Source: Bradyrhizobium niftali (GTDB lineage Bacteria > Pseudomonadota > Alphaproteobacteria > Rhizobiales > Xanthobacteraceae). Taken from it: a DNA stretch of 64,000 bases. Under the pieces are notes generated by a model. That model saw nothing but the letters and a program-made list of their open reading frames with translations, ran no database searches and was not told the DNA's origin. The position numbers were made by a program, and so were the translations under genes. Position 1 is the stretch's first letter. Every line of letters begins with the position of its first letter. Shown here in pieces: positions 36,274 through 44,600 of this stretch. The stretch spans positions 124,001-188,000 of the forward strand of contig NZ_SPQT01000013.1 of NCBI RefSeq assembly GCF_004571025.1. The letters are read 5' to 3'.

Positions 36274-37533
36274 ATGATGGCGTATGCGGCGACAGCCGGT
36301 GGAGTGAAATTAGCCGCGCCGGCTGCGCCCGGCGTGCTGGCGCTCCAGCGCGCGCTGGTGTGGCTGGTCGGCGCTTCCGGCGCCATCGTCTTCATCGAAC
36401 CAAGCCCCTACGAGATCGTGACGCTGCTCGCCACCGTCGCCTTCTTCGCCACCGGCCTGCGCCTGCGGCTTGCGCTGATGCCGTTGCTGCTGATGCTGGT
36501 CCTGCTCAATGTCGGCTACACCATCAGCGCGATCCCGCTGTTCGAGCAGCCCGAGGTGGTGAGCTGGATCGCGACCTCCTGGTACATGGCGGTGACCGTG
36601 GTGTTCTTCGCCATGATCACGTCCGAGGACACCGCGGCCCGGCTCGACATGCTCCGCCGCGGCCTCGTGGTCGGCGCGATGGTTGCCTCGCTGGCAGCGG
36701 TCGCCGGCTACTTCCACCTGGTTCCCGGCGGAGACGACCTCCTCACGCTCTACGGACGCGCGCGGGGCACGTTCAAGGACCCGAACGTGCTCGGCGCCTT
36801 CCTGATCCTGCCGGCGCTGTTCGCGCTCCAGAGCGTGGTCTCTGACAAGCTGGCTAAGGCCCTCCGCAACGTCATCGCCTTCGGCATCATGTCGCTGGCG
36901 ATCCTGCTCGCCTTCTCCCGTGCCGCCTGGGGCGGGCTGGTGCTGACCTCCGCCTTCATGCTGGCGCTGATGGTGCTGACCAGCCGCACCAACGCGCAGC
37001 GCTCGCGCATCGTCGTCATGGCGATCGTCGCCGCGGTTCTGGGCCTCGCGCTGATCGCGGTGCTGCTGTCATTCGATTCCACCGCCGAGATGTTCAAGCA
37101 GCGCGCCAGCTTCGATCAGAGCTATGACGAGGGCCGCTTCGGCCGCTTCGGCCGGCACATCCTGGGTGCGGAGATGGCGCTCGACCTGCCATTCGGCATC
37201 GGCCCCCTGCAATTCCACCGCTTCTTCCCCGAGGACACCCACAACTCCTATCTCAACGCCTTCATGTCCGGCGGCTGGCTCTCCGGCGTGTGCTATCCCG
37301 CGCTGGTCTTCACCACCGTGATCATGGGCTTCAGGCACATCTTCGTCCGTGTGCCCTGGCAGCGTGCCTATATCGCGGTCTTCTCCGCCTTCGTCGGCAC
37401 CGTCGGCGAAAGCTTCGTGATCGACACCGACCACTGGCGGCACTTCTGGATGATGCTGGGCGCGATGTGGGGCATGATCGCAGCCGCGCAGGCCTACAAG
37501 GCTAGGTCTCGCGACGAAGTTTCTTCAGCTTGA
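36274..37533 (+). CDS. O-antigen ligase / Wzy-like polymerase
   Basis: The 419-residue protein has about 10-12 membrane helices and the Wzy_C-like periplasmic loop with EDTHNSYLNAFMSGGWLSG. RGTFKDPNVLGAFLILP and LLAFSRAAWGG are typical of the O-antigen ligase/polymerase family. It probably polymerises or ligates the EPS repeat unit. Its end overlaps the convergent MarR gene by 32 bp. Confidence 0.88.
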   Translation: MMAYAATAGGVKLAAPAAPGVLALQRALVWLVGASGAIVFIEPSPYEIVTLLATVAFFATGLRLRLALMPLLLMLVLLNVGYTISAIPLFEQPEVVSWIATSWYMAVTVVFFAMITSEDTAARLDMLRRGLVVGAMVASLAAVAGYFHLVPGGDDLLTLYGRARGTFKDPNVLGAFLILPALFALQSVVSDKLAKALRNVIAFGIMSLAILLAFSRAAWGGLVLTSAFMLALMVLTSRTNAQRSRIVVMAIVAAVLGLALIAVLLSFDSTAEMFKQRASFDQSYDEGRFGRFGRHILGAEMALDLPFGIGPLQFHRFFPEDTHNSYLNAFMSGGWLSGVCYPALVFTTVIMGFRHIFVRVPWQRAYIAVFSAFVGTVGESFVIDTDHWRHFWMMLGAMWGMIAAAQAYKARSRDEVSSA

Positions 37534-38041
37534 GATCGGGCCGCTTCTCCGGCGGCGTGTCGAGAAGGCTCTTCAGCGCTTCGGTGGCGGCAAGCACGCC
37601 CTTGTAGCCCTCCGTCGCGAAGCGCAGCAGCAGGCGCAGCTCCTCGTCGGAATAGGCACCAAACACCTTCTCCATCGCCTGCTGCATCGGCACGTAGAGC
37701 TGGCCGATCTTCATCGCCTTCTCGGGCACCACGGAAATAAAGACCTTGCGGCGGTCCTTCTCGTCCCGCTCGCGGCGCACGAGGCCCGCCTTCTCGAGCC
37801 GGTCGACCACGCCGGTGATGGCGCCCGTCGTGAGGCCCGTCACCTCGGCGAGCCGGCCTGCGGTAACGCGACCCTCGAGATAGAGGATGTCCATGCATTC
37901 GAGGTCGGAATTGGCAATTCCCGCCACGTTCGCAACGGTTTGGCCATAGAGCACGCCCTGCGCCGACGATCGCCGCATCGCCTCCTCGAGTTCCTGCAAC
38001 AGCGTCGTGCGCGCCTTCGTCCTTGACAAGGCCGGCCTCAT
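37502..38041 (-). CDS. MarR family transcriptional regulator
   Basis: The 179-residue winged-helix protein has ILYLEGRVTAGRLAEVTGLTTGAITGVVDRLEKAGLVRRERDEKDRRKVF-type recognition and wing segments, the classic MarR DNA-binding region. The ATG is at 38041, overlapping the first TATCTTAGTC repeat. It is divergent from an FAD monooxygenase gene and probably represses both itself and that gene. Confidence 0.92.
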   Translation of the reverse strand: MRPALSRTKARTTLLQELEEAMRRSSAQGVLYGQTVANVAGIANSDLECMDILYLEGRVTAGRLAEVTGLTTGAITGVVDRLEKAGLVRRERDEKDRRKVFISVVPEKAMKIGQLYVPMQQAMEKVFGAYSDEELRLLLRFATEGYKGVLAATEALKSLLDTPPEKRPDLKLKKLRRET

Positions 38042-38072
38042 ATCTTAGTCGACATATATCTTAGTCACTAAG
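38040..38072. promoter_or_regulatory. Candidate MarR operator
   Basis: Two direct copies of ATATCTTAGTC (38040-38050 and 38056-38066, 16-bp period) and a perfect palindrome CTTAGT-C-ACTAAG (38060-38072) lie between the divergent MarR and monooxygenase genes. The AT-rich palindrome in a GC-rich intergenic region fits an autoregulatory MarR operator. Confidence 0.65.
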
Positions 38073-38125
38073 AGATTTAGCGACCGTAATTTCTCCTAGC
38101 ACCACGGAAACGTCGGGAGCAAGCC

Positions 38126-39322
38126 ATGTCCAACCGTCCCCGCAAGGCCCTGATCGTCGGCGCCGGCATCGCCGGGCCTGTCGCCGCGATCCTGCTCCGC
38201 CGCGCCGGCATCGAGTCCGCGATCTACGAGGCCTGGCCGTATTCGAAGGGCATCGGCGGCGGCCTTCAGATCGCGCCGAACGGCATGCATGTGATGGACG
38301 AGATCGGGCTCGCAAACGAGCTGATCAGCCGCGGCTCGGTCGCGGAATCCTTCGATTTCTATTCCCAGGAAGGCCGAAAGCTCGGCTCGATCAATCGCGA
38401 CATGGAGCGTCGCTTCGGCCAGCCCGCGGTGAACGTGTGTCGCGCCACGCTGAACGAGATGCTGATCGACAAGGCCTGGTGCGCCTGCGTCTCGCTCTAT
38501 TTCGAGAAGCGCCTGATCAAGATCGAGGATCGCGGCGACCAGCCGATCATCGCGTATTTTGCCGACGGCACCACCGCCGAAGGCGACTTACTGATCGGCG
38601 CCGACGGCGTGCATTCCATCACGCGACGCCAGGTGGTGCCGGACGGACCCCGGCCCTTCGACACCGGCCTGATCGGCTTCGGCGGCTTCGTGCCGCACGC
38701 CGTGCTCGACGGCAGGCCGATCGGCCGGCACGTCGAGACCACGTTCGGCCAGAGCGGTTTCTTCGGCTACGGCTATTGCAGCCCGGATCCGAACGACGGC
38801 GTGATGTGGTGGAGCACGCAGCCCGCGCACGGCATGGACGCGGCGATGTTCCGCGCGCTCGATGCGTCGACGCTGAAGCAGCACCTGCGCGGCTTCCATC
38901 GCGGCTGGCACGATCCGATCCCCGACATCATCGAGGCGGCCGAGAACATCGTGGTCACCGACACGCTCGATGTCGCGACCTTGCCGACCTGGTCGCGCAA
39001 GCGCTCGCTGCTGATCGGCGATGCCGCGCATGCGACCAGCCCCCATGCCGGCCAGGGCGCCTCGCTCGCTCTGGAAGATGCGATGCGGCTCGCGCGCCTG
39101 ATGCAGGACGGACAGGAGCTCGGCGCCACCTTCCAGGCTTTCGAGGCCGAGCGGCGCCCGCGCACCGAGAAGATCGTCGCAATGGCCCGCCGCAACGGCA
39201 ACAGCAAGCGCGAGTTCAGCGCCACTGGCGCGTGGGTCAGAAATCAGATGATGAAATGGTTCTTGCCGTTGGGCGCAAAGGGCATGGAATTCATGTACGC
39301 CTATGACGCGCGGGCGGTGTAG
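38126..39322 (+). CDS. FAD-dependent aromatic-ring-type monooxygenase
   Basis: This is a 398-residue group A flavoprotein monooxygenase. It has the N-terminal dinucleotide fold ALIVGAGIAGPVAAILLRRAG, then YEAWPYSKGIGGGLQIAPNG, the second FAD motif LLIGADGVHSITRR, and the GDAAHATSPHAGQGASLALEDA motif. Substrate unknown; relatives hydroxylate aromatic acids, antibiotics or nicotinate derivatives. The divergent MarR gene and its palindrome suggest induction by a substrate-like ligand. Confidence 0.92.
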   Translation: MSNRPRKALIVGAGIAGPVAAILLRRAGIESAIYEAWPYSKGIGGGLQIAPNGMHVMDEIGLANELISRGSVAESFDFYSQEGRKLGSINRDMERRFGQPAVNVCRATLNEMLIDKAWCACVSLYFEKRLIKIEDRGDQPIIAYFADGTTAEGDLLIGADGVHSITRRQVVPDGPRPFDTGLIGFGGFVPHAVLDGRPIGRHVETTFGQSGFFGYGYCSPDPNDGVMWWSTQPAHGMDAAMFRALDASTLKQHLRGFHRGWHDPIPDIIEAAENIVVTDTLDVATLPTWSRKRSLLIGDAAHATSPHAGQGASLALEDAMRLARLMQDGQELGATFQAFEAERRPRTEKIVAMARRNGNSKREFSATGAWVRNQMMKWFLPLGAKGMEFMYAYDARAV

Positions 39323-39332
39323 CGATTGACGC

Positions 39333-39434
39333 TGTCATGCCCTGCGAAAGCGGGCATCCAGTACGCGCGGCCTCTCGGCTCAATCACTGCCCTCTCTGGA
39401 ATACTGGATCGCCCGGTCGGAGCCGGGCGATGAC
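39333..39434. repeat. Palindromic intergenic repeat, family B copy 2
   Basis: TGTCATGCCCTGCGAAAGCGGGCATCCAGTA-like left arm and ACTGGATCGCCCGGTCGGAGCCGGGCGATGACA-like right arm. It is the same composite as at 36137-36236 but in the opposite orientation, placed between two convergent genes. Confidence 0.85.
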
Positions 39435-39459
39435 ACCATGATTGTGGTGGGCAACCTCG

Positions 39460-40638
39460 CTAGCTTTCCACCCCGAACGTCAGCCCCGCATGCTCCTGCA
39501 GCCGCTGGATCAGCTTGTGCTGCATCGCCGCACCCGGCGTCCAGATGCCGGCGGCGACGTCCGGCATATCGCGCAGCAGGCAGATCGCGCATTCGGAGAT
39601 CATCTTCGAGGTCGAGCCGTAGCCGGGATCGCGGTCACCGGTGACGCCGGCGCGGACCATGCGGCCGTCGGGCGCGACCGCGACATAGAGCAGATTGAAC
39701 AGCCCCTTCTCGCGCTCTTCCTTCGACGGCCCCTCGCCCGGTTTCGGCGCATTCGGACCGGTCTTTTCGGCGTTGGCGGCCATCACGCGCTTCGCATTGG
39801 CCTCGCCCTTCTCGCCGGGGCCGGTCAGGACCATCTCGTCGTAGACGAACTCGCGGCCGTAGGGAAAGCCCATCAGCATGTTGGAGCGATGGACGTTGCG
39901 CGTGTTGATCAGCGCCATCATGAACGGCGCGGTCCAGGACTGCAGATCCTCCTCATAACCTGCTCGGTTGCCCTTCGGCTGCTTCGGGCCGGTGAAGCCG
40001 GGCGTCAGCGCGAAGTGATCGTTGAGAATGGCGACAAGGCTGAGATCCTTGGCGACCGCATCGAAGGTCGCTTTCGCGCTTGCCGCGGTGCCGCCTGACA
40101 GCGTGCCGCGCATGTCGCGCACACGCCCCTTCACGCGCGCAGCCGGCGCGCCGAACACGCGCCGGGCCTCTTCCTGCACGAAGAACGTGCCGAGCTCGAA
40201 CGGCACGGAATCATAGCCGCAGGAAAACACGATGCGCGCGCCACTCGCCTTGGCCGCCGCCTCGTACTTGTCGATCATCTGCCGCATCCAGACGGGCTCG
40301 CCGCAGAGGTCGAAATAGTCCGTGCCGCCGGCGACGCAGGCCGCGAGCAGCGCTTCGCCATAGAGTTGATACGGACCGACCGTCGTGATCACCGACTTGG
40401 TCTGTGCGACCATTGCCTTCAGCGAGGCGGCATCGGACGCATCGGCCACGATCAGCGGCGTATCCGCGGGCGCGCCGATCGCCTCGCGCACCGACTTCAG
40501 CTTGTCGAGGCTGCGGCCCGCCATCGCCCATTTCAGCGCCTTGTCGTCCTTGTAGTGCGCCGCCAGATATTCGGCGACGAGCTGGCCGGTGAAGCCGGTC
40601 GCACCGTAGACGACGATGTCGAATTTCGCAGAGCTCAT
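39460..40638 (-). CDS. Saccharopine dehydrogenase-like NAD(P)-binding oxidoreductase
   Basis: The 392-residue protein starts MSSAKFDIVVYGATGFTGQLVAEYLAAHY, a Rossmann fold with GATGFTG, then WAMAGRSLDKL and FDLCGEPVWMRQMID. It resembles the trans-acting enoyl reductase/saccharopine dehydrogenase family rather than true lysine-pathway enzymes. Substrate unknown. It follows the DUF169 gene by 9 bp, in one transcription unit. Confidence 0.88.
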   Translation of the reverse strand: MSSAKFDIVVYGATGFTGQLVAEYLAAHYKDDKALKWAMAGRSLDKLKSVREAIGAPADTPLIVADASDAASLKAMVAQTKSVITTVGPYQLYGEALLAACVAGGTDYFDLCGEPVWMRQMIDKYEAAAKASGARIVFSCGYDSVPFELGTFFVQEEARRVFGAPAARVKGRVRDMRGTLSGGTAASAKATFDAVAKDLSLVAILNDHFALTPGFTGPKQPKGNRAGYEEDLQSWTAPFMMALINTRNVHRSNMLMGFPYGREFVYDEMVLTGPGEKGEANAKRVMAANAEKTGPNAPKPGEGPSKEEREKGLFNLLYVAVAPDGRMVRAGVTGDRDPGYGSTSKMISECAICLLRDMPDVAAGIWTPGAAMQHKLIQRLQEHAGLTFGVES

Positions 40639-40647
40639 GACTGGCCT

Positions 40648-41430
40648 TTACTTTTTCGCGTAACTCACGCCCATGCCGGCACGGACGTCGCTTTGAATGC
40701 CATAGGGCGGAATCGGATAGCGCAGGCCGTTCTTCGCCAGCGCCTTCATGCCCAGGGTCGCCTTGGCGAGATGCTCGGGCTTCAGGGCCATCAGCATCTC
40801 CTCGTCCGGCACGCCGCCATAGCGCCGTTCGGCATAGCATGGCAAGGACAGGCTGGGCTCCCCGGTCTTGAGCGCCCGCCCCCACGAATCCGCGCAAGCG
40901 GTCTCCCCGACCACGCCCCATTCGAACTTCTTGTAGCCGGTATATTGCAGGCCGTTGATCAGGATGATCATCTGCCCGGGCGTCGCATAGACGAGGCAGA
41001 TGTCGGGCGGATCGAGCCGGCCGCTGGCAAGCGGGCTGACCGCGAGCGCCTGATAGTGCCCGAACGGCACCACGTCGAGCGCCTCCTGGCGCTTGCGTGC
41101 GTCCTCGGCCGTGCCGTGCCAGACCCCGACATAATTTTCGCCGGCGAGCCATTTGTCGTCCTGCGGCGCCAGGCCGATCACCGCGCGGCACTGTGCGCCT
41201 ACGAGATCGTCGGCGGTGATGCCGACGGTCCAGCCCAGACGCGCGGCCATGCTGACGATCTGGTCGGTGGTGTGGATCGCGTTCGGCCGCCGGATTTTCG
41301 GGATCGCCTCCATGTCCGCGGCGCGTGCGAACAGCTTCATGCCGATTACCGTCGTCTTCAGCCGCAGCAGGCTGTTGAGATCGGCGACGAGGCCGGCAAG
41401 ATCGATCCTGTCTTCACTCTGCTGCTGCAT
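40648..41430 (-). CDS. DUF169 family protein
   Basis: The ATG at 41430 behind GGGAGGACGCC gives 260 residues (MQQQSEDRIDLAGLVADLNS); the open frame extends 45 codons further upstream without support. It matches my memory of DUF169: LRLKTTVIGMKLF, DLVGAQCRAVIGLAP, PDICLVYATPGQMIILINGLQY and SLSLPCYAERRYGGVPDEEM. Conserved Cys residues suggest metal or cluster binding, but no function is established. It is co-transcribed with the saccharopine dehydrogenase-like gene. Confidence 0.85.
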   Translation of the reverse strand: MQQQSEDRIDLAGLVADLNSLLRLKTTVIGMKLFARAADMEAIPKIRRPNAIHTTDQIVSMAARLGWTVGITADDLVGAQCRAVIGLAPQDDKWLAGENYVGVWHGTAEDARKRQEALDVVPFGHYQALAVSPLASGRLDPPDICLVYATPGQMIILINGLQYTGYKKFEWGVVGETACADSWGRALKTGEPSLSLPCYAERRYGGVPDEEMLMALKPEHLAKATLGMKALAKNGLRYPIPPYGIQSDVRAGMGVSYAKK

Positions 41431-41492
41431 GGCGTCCTCCCGGGGGCCGACGATCGCGCGCCGGTCCGTGTTCTTGTTTGACGGCTCTCGTT

Positions 41493-42209
41493 CTAGTCCT
41501 TCGCCGGGCCCGGAAGAAACTCGCCGGTCCTGCCTCTCAGGCGATAGGCAAGAAGCCCGAGCCATTCGCGCACGGCGACTTCGGTTCTGCCAAGTCCATC
41601 CGTACCAACGTTGGTGAAAGAGAAGAGATCGTCGCGCCCGTTCATCCGCCAGTCCACCGGATAGGCTTCGACGTCAAAGCCGGCCTTGCGGAAAATCCCC
41701 ATCGAACGCGGCATGTGGTAGGCCGAGGTGACCAGGAGCCAGCGCTCCCCCGGCTTCGGCGCCACCAGCTGCTTTGTGAACAGCGCGTTCTCGAAGGTGT
41801 TGCGCGAGTTCCGCTCCATGATCAGGCGGTCTTTGGCAATGCCGATGTTTTCCAGCACGGTACCCGCCCAATCGGCCTCCCTCGCATCGTTCGAAACGAC
41901 GTTGGCACTTCCGCCGGTAAAGACGACACGCGCCTTCGGATAGCGTCGGGCGAGCTCTGCCGGCGCCAGCAGGCGATCGGCGGCATGGCGCACGATCGGC
42001 GTTTGATGCGCCACCGACATGTCCGGATCGATCGAGCCGCCGAGCACGATGATGCCGTCAGGCGCACCGCGCGAGGGATCCCAGGGTGGAAAGCGGGACT
42101 CCAGCGGATAGAGCAGGAGATTGCCGAGCGGCGAGAACGAAACGAGCGCCAGCAGGACCAGCGTGGCCACGGCGAGCTTGCGGCCGAACGCGGCAAAGCG
42201 CGTCGCCAT
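41493..42209 (-). CDS. YdcF/DUF218 family protein, N-terminus unclear
   Basis: From ATG 42209 the product is 238 residues with DGIIVLGGS, PKARVVFTGGSANV, RNTFENALFTKQL and LVTSAYHMPRSMGIFRKAGF, the DUF218 hallmarks linked to envelope polysaccharide functions (ElyC/SanA relatives). The conserved membrane N-terminus FFILSKTFGAALLPFNLII is encoded in frame upstream, but the codon where an ATG is expected (42296-42294) is CTG, and no ATG, GTG or TTG precedes it before the adjoining repeat. The gene may use CTG, start late, or have lost its start. Confidence 0.75.
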   Translation of the reverse strand: MATRFAAFGRKLAVATLVLLALVSFSPLGNLLLYPLESRFPPWDPSRGAPDGIIVLGGSIDPDMSVAHQTPIVRHAADRLLAPAELARRYPKARVVFTGGSANVVSNDAREADWAGTVLENIGIAKDRLIMERNSRNTFENALFTKQLVAPKPGERWLLVTSAYHMPRSMGIFRKAGFDVEAYPVDWRMNGRDDLFSFTNVGTDGLGRTEVAVREWLGLLAYRLRGRTGEFLPGPAKD

Positions 42210-42321
42210 CAGAACGACCGAGACGATCCCGAGCTCGATGATCAGATTGAACGGCAGCAGCGCGGCGCCGAAGGTCTTGGACAGGATGAAGAACAGGGGG
42301 GCCTCGCTGGAATGATCGTGC

Positions 42322-42397
42322 CTTGCGCGGGCTTGACCGGCCCGTCCATCTTCAATCTTCTTGAAAGAGGATCGATCGCCCGGTCAAGCCCAGGCAT
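42322..42397. repeat. Degenerate palindromic repeat (GGGCTTGACCGG type)
   Basis: CGGGCTTGACCGGCCCGTCCATCTT and AAGAGGATCGATCGCCCGGTCAAGCCC are imperfect arms of a rhizobial palindromic element. It lies directly at the 5' end of the YdcF-like gene and 29 bp before the acetamidase start. Confidence 0.7.
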
Positions 42398-42425
42398 AAC
42401 AAGCAAAACCGAACGGACGCGGCAA

Positions 42426-43367
42426 ATGACCCATCACCACCTGCATTCCAGCCCCGAGACCTGTCATTGGGGCTTCTTTGAAGCCGCGCTCAAGCCAGTG
42501 CTGACGATCAAAAGCGGCGATGAGGTGACCGTCGACACCATCAGCGGCAGCCCGGACGTGCTGCCCGACCGCGACAAATTTCACATTCCGCCGGAGATGC
42601 ACGAGGTCCACGCGAAGAGTGAGCGCATGCTGCCCGGCCACATCCTCACCGGGCCGATCGCGGTCGAGGGGGCCGAACCCGGCGACGTGCTCGCGGTCGA
42701 GATCCTCGACGTCCAGCTCCGGCAGGACTGGGGCTGGAATCTGATCAAGCCGCTGGCCGGCACCCTGCCCGACGATTTTCACGAGACGCGCATCCTCAAC
42801 ATCCCGCTGGACCGGACGCGGATGGTGGGCCGCATGCCCTGGGGCCTCGACCTGCCCCTCAAGCCGTTCTTCGGCGTGATGGGCGTTTCGCCGCCGCCGG
42901 CCTGGGGCCGCATCTCCTCGCTGGAGCCGCGCGCCATGGGCGGCAATCTCGACAACAAGGAACTCGGCGCCGGTGCGACGCTGTATCTGCCGGTGTTCGT
43001 CCCGGGCGCGCTGTTCTCCTGCGGCGACGGCCACGGCGTGCAGGGCGACGGCGAGGTCTGCGTCACCGCGATCGAGACCGCGCTCCAGGGCCGCTTCCGC
43101 CTGACGCTGCGCAAGGACCTCGGGCTCGACTATCCCCGTGCCGAGACGCCGACGCACTACATGACCATGGCGATGGACCCCGATCTCGACCAGTGCGTGG
43201 TGCGCGCGCTGCGCGACATGATCGCGCTGCTCGCCGAGACGCGAAACCTGTCGCGCGAGGACGCCTACACGCTGTGCAGCCTGGCGGCCGATCTGCGGGT
43301 GACCCAGACCGTCAACGGCTCCAAGGGCATCCATTGCATGATCGAAAAGGCGATCGTGCACGGCTGA
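42426..43367 (+). CDS. Acetamidase/formamidase family protein
   Basis: The ATG at 42426 gives 313 residues starting MTHHHLHSSPETCHWGFFE. The family motifs IKSGDEVTVDTISG, HILTGPIAVEGAEPGDVLAVEILD, GGNLDNKELGAGATLYLPVFVPGALFSCGDGH-type core and TVNGSKGIHCMI are present. It hydrolyses short-chain amides to ammonia and acid. The long frame upstream of 42426 is antisense to the YdcF gene and is not coding. Confidence 0.92.
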   Translation: MTHHHLHSSPETCHWGFFEAALKPVLTIKSGDEVTVDTISGSPDVLPDRDKFHIPPEMHEVHAKSERMLPGHILTGPIAVEGAEPGDVLAVEILDVQLRQDWGWNLIKPLAGTLPDDFHETRILNIPLDRTRMVGRMPWGLDLPLKPFFGVMGVSPPPAWGRISSLEPRAMGGNLDNKELGAGATLYLPVFVPGALFSCGDGHGVQGDGEVCVTAIETALQGRFRLTLRKDLGLDYPRAETPTHYMTMAMDPDLDQCVVRALRDMIALLAETRNLSREDAYTLCSLAADLRVTQTVNGSKGIHCMIEKAIVHG

Positions 43368-43568
43368 GCCGGCCCCGCCTTCCCCGACCTGTTGACGTCA
43401 AGCCGCCGCGCGATCGCTCGCGCGGCGCGCCGCGCCATGCCAAATTTCTCAAGCGATTCCAAGGGGCTGAACCGTCGCCTTTCACGGGATTTGACTTCCC
43501 CCATCGAACCTAAATAGAGTCTTAATCGTTACTTTTATGTACCCGAGTAAGAGGCTAGCGTTCGGGCC

Positions 43569-43766
43569 ATGGCCACCGAAAAAGCCGAGACTGACCGCAT
43601 TCCCGTAACCTTGGCGCTCTCGACCATCACCTATCTGGAGAAGCTGGTGAGACAGGGCACCCACGGCACCAGCGTTCCCGGCGTCGCACGGACATTGATC
43701 GAGGAAGGCATCCGTCTCGCCATCAAGGACGGGCTTTTGTCGATTCGCGACAATGGCAGGACGTGA
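43569..43766 (+). CDS. Small hypothetical protein, ribbon-helix-helix-like
   Basis: The 65-residue protein (MATEKAETDRIPVTLALS) has one short strand followed by two helices (TYLEKLVRQGTHGTSVPGVA and RTLIEEGIRLAIKDG), which resembles a ribbon-helix-helix DNA-binding fold. It is 39 bp upstream of the GcrA-like gene in the same orientation and may be co-transcribed. Function not known. Confidence 0.7.
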   Translation: MATEKAETDRIPVTLALSTITYLEKLVRQGTHGTSVPGVARTLIEEGIRLAIKDGLLSIRDNGRT

Positions 43767-43805
43767 GCGCGCGCCGGACGTGAGGCGGACGATCTCGAGA
43801 GGCGG

Positions 43806-44318
43806 ATGGCCGACATCTGCAACCTGGGACCGTTACAAATGCCTGTTCTCTCACCGACCTGGACCGACGAACGAATTGAACTTCTGAAGCGGCACTTCGA
43901 GGCCGGCCTCTCCTGCCGCGAGATCGCCGCCGACATCGGCGTCAGCCGCAATGCCGTGATCGGCAAGCTGTCCCGGCTGAACCTCACGCGCGGACGCACG
44001 GTCGACGACCGCAAGATTCAGGACAGGAGCCTTGCGCCGGCGCGCGCATCGAGGGCCGTGCCGCGGCTGCAATATGAGATGCTCGCCACCATCTACGGCG
44101 AGACCGACGCGCCCGTGGTCGCAGGTCCGATCGGCGACGCCAATCGCTGCTCGCTGATGGAGCTCTCCGAGAACCGCTGCCGCTGGCCGATCTCGACGCC
44201 GGGCGCAGACGATTTCTGCTTCTGCGGCAATACAGCGCCCGACGGCCAGTCCTATTGCGCCGGCCACAGCCGCCTCGCCTACCGGCCGAACTCGCGCGCG
44301 CGGCTCGCACGCGGCTGA
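43806..44318 (+). CDS. GcrA family cell-cycle regulator
   Basis: The 170-residue protein has the GcrA N-terminal DNA-binding helix-turn-helix (TWTDERIELLKRHFEAGLS and EIAADIGVSRNAVIGKLSRL), a variable linker, and the C-terminal RNA-polymerase-interacting region with CSLMELSENRCRWPI, FCFCGN and YCAGHSRLAY. Caulobacter GcrA with sigma70 activates promoters carrying CcrM-methylated GANTC. The ATG at 43806 follows GAGAGGCGG; ATG 43839 is an alternative. Bradyrhizobia carry more than one GcrA-like protein, so I give no symbol. Confidence 0.9.
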   Translation: MADICNLGPLQMPVLSPTWTDERIELLKRHFEAGLSCREIAADIGVSRNAVIGKLSRLNLTRGRTVDDRKIQDRSLAPARASRAVPRLQYEMLATIYGETDAPVVAGPIGDANRCSLMELSENRCRWPISTPGADDFCFCGNTAPDGQSYCAGHSRLAYRPNSRARLARG

Positions 44319-44339
44319 GGCCGCAAGCTCATCACAAAA

Positions 44340-44374
44340 CAAAAACCTCCGGCAGGGCATTGCCGGAGGTTTCG
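44340..44374. terminator. Bidirectional terminator after the gcrA-like gene
   Basis: AAACCTCCGGCA / TGCCGGAGGTTT is an 11-12-bp stem with a 6-nt loop. Plus-strand readthrough ends in TTTC; on the minus strand it is followed by TTTTTGTTTTG, a strong T-tract. Confidence 0.85.
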
Positions 44375-44545
44375 AGAGGCTTAGCGTGAAGCTAAGAGCC
44401 GTGATTTTGATATTTCGGCCTTGGACTATATAGCTGAGTAACTCAGGTAAGTAAATAAATTTGGCGGCGACGGATTCGCATAGCTCGTCTTCGTCCTGTG
44501 CAGCGCGCTTTTCCGGATTGTCGAAGCCTGCATCCAGCAGCAAGA

Positions 44546-44572
44546 AAGCCCCGGCAGTTTTCCGCCGGGGCT
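44546..44572 (-). terminator. Rho-independent terminator of the porin gene
   Basis: On the minus strand AGCCCCGGCGG-AAAA-CTGCCGGGGCT is followed by TTCTTG, about 30 bp after the porin stop. Confidence 0.85.
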
Positions 44573-44600
44573 CTCCGAAATCGATCTGAAAGATCGATGA

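Noticed and set aside
41478..42425. Upstream extension of the acetamidase frame
   Set aside because: Antisense to the YdcF gene; the conserved acetamidase N-terminus starts at 42426.
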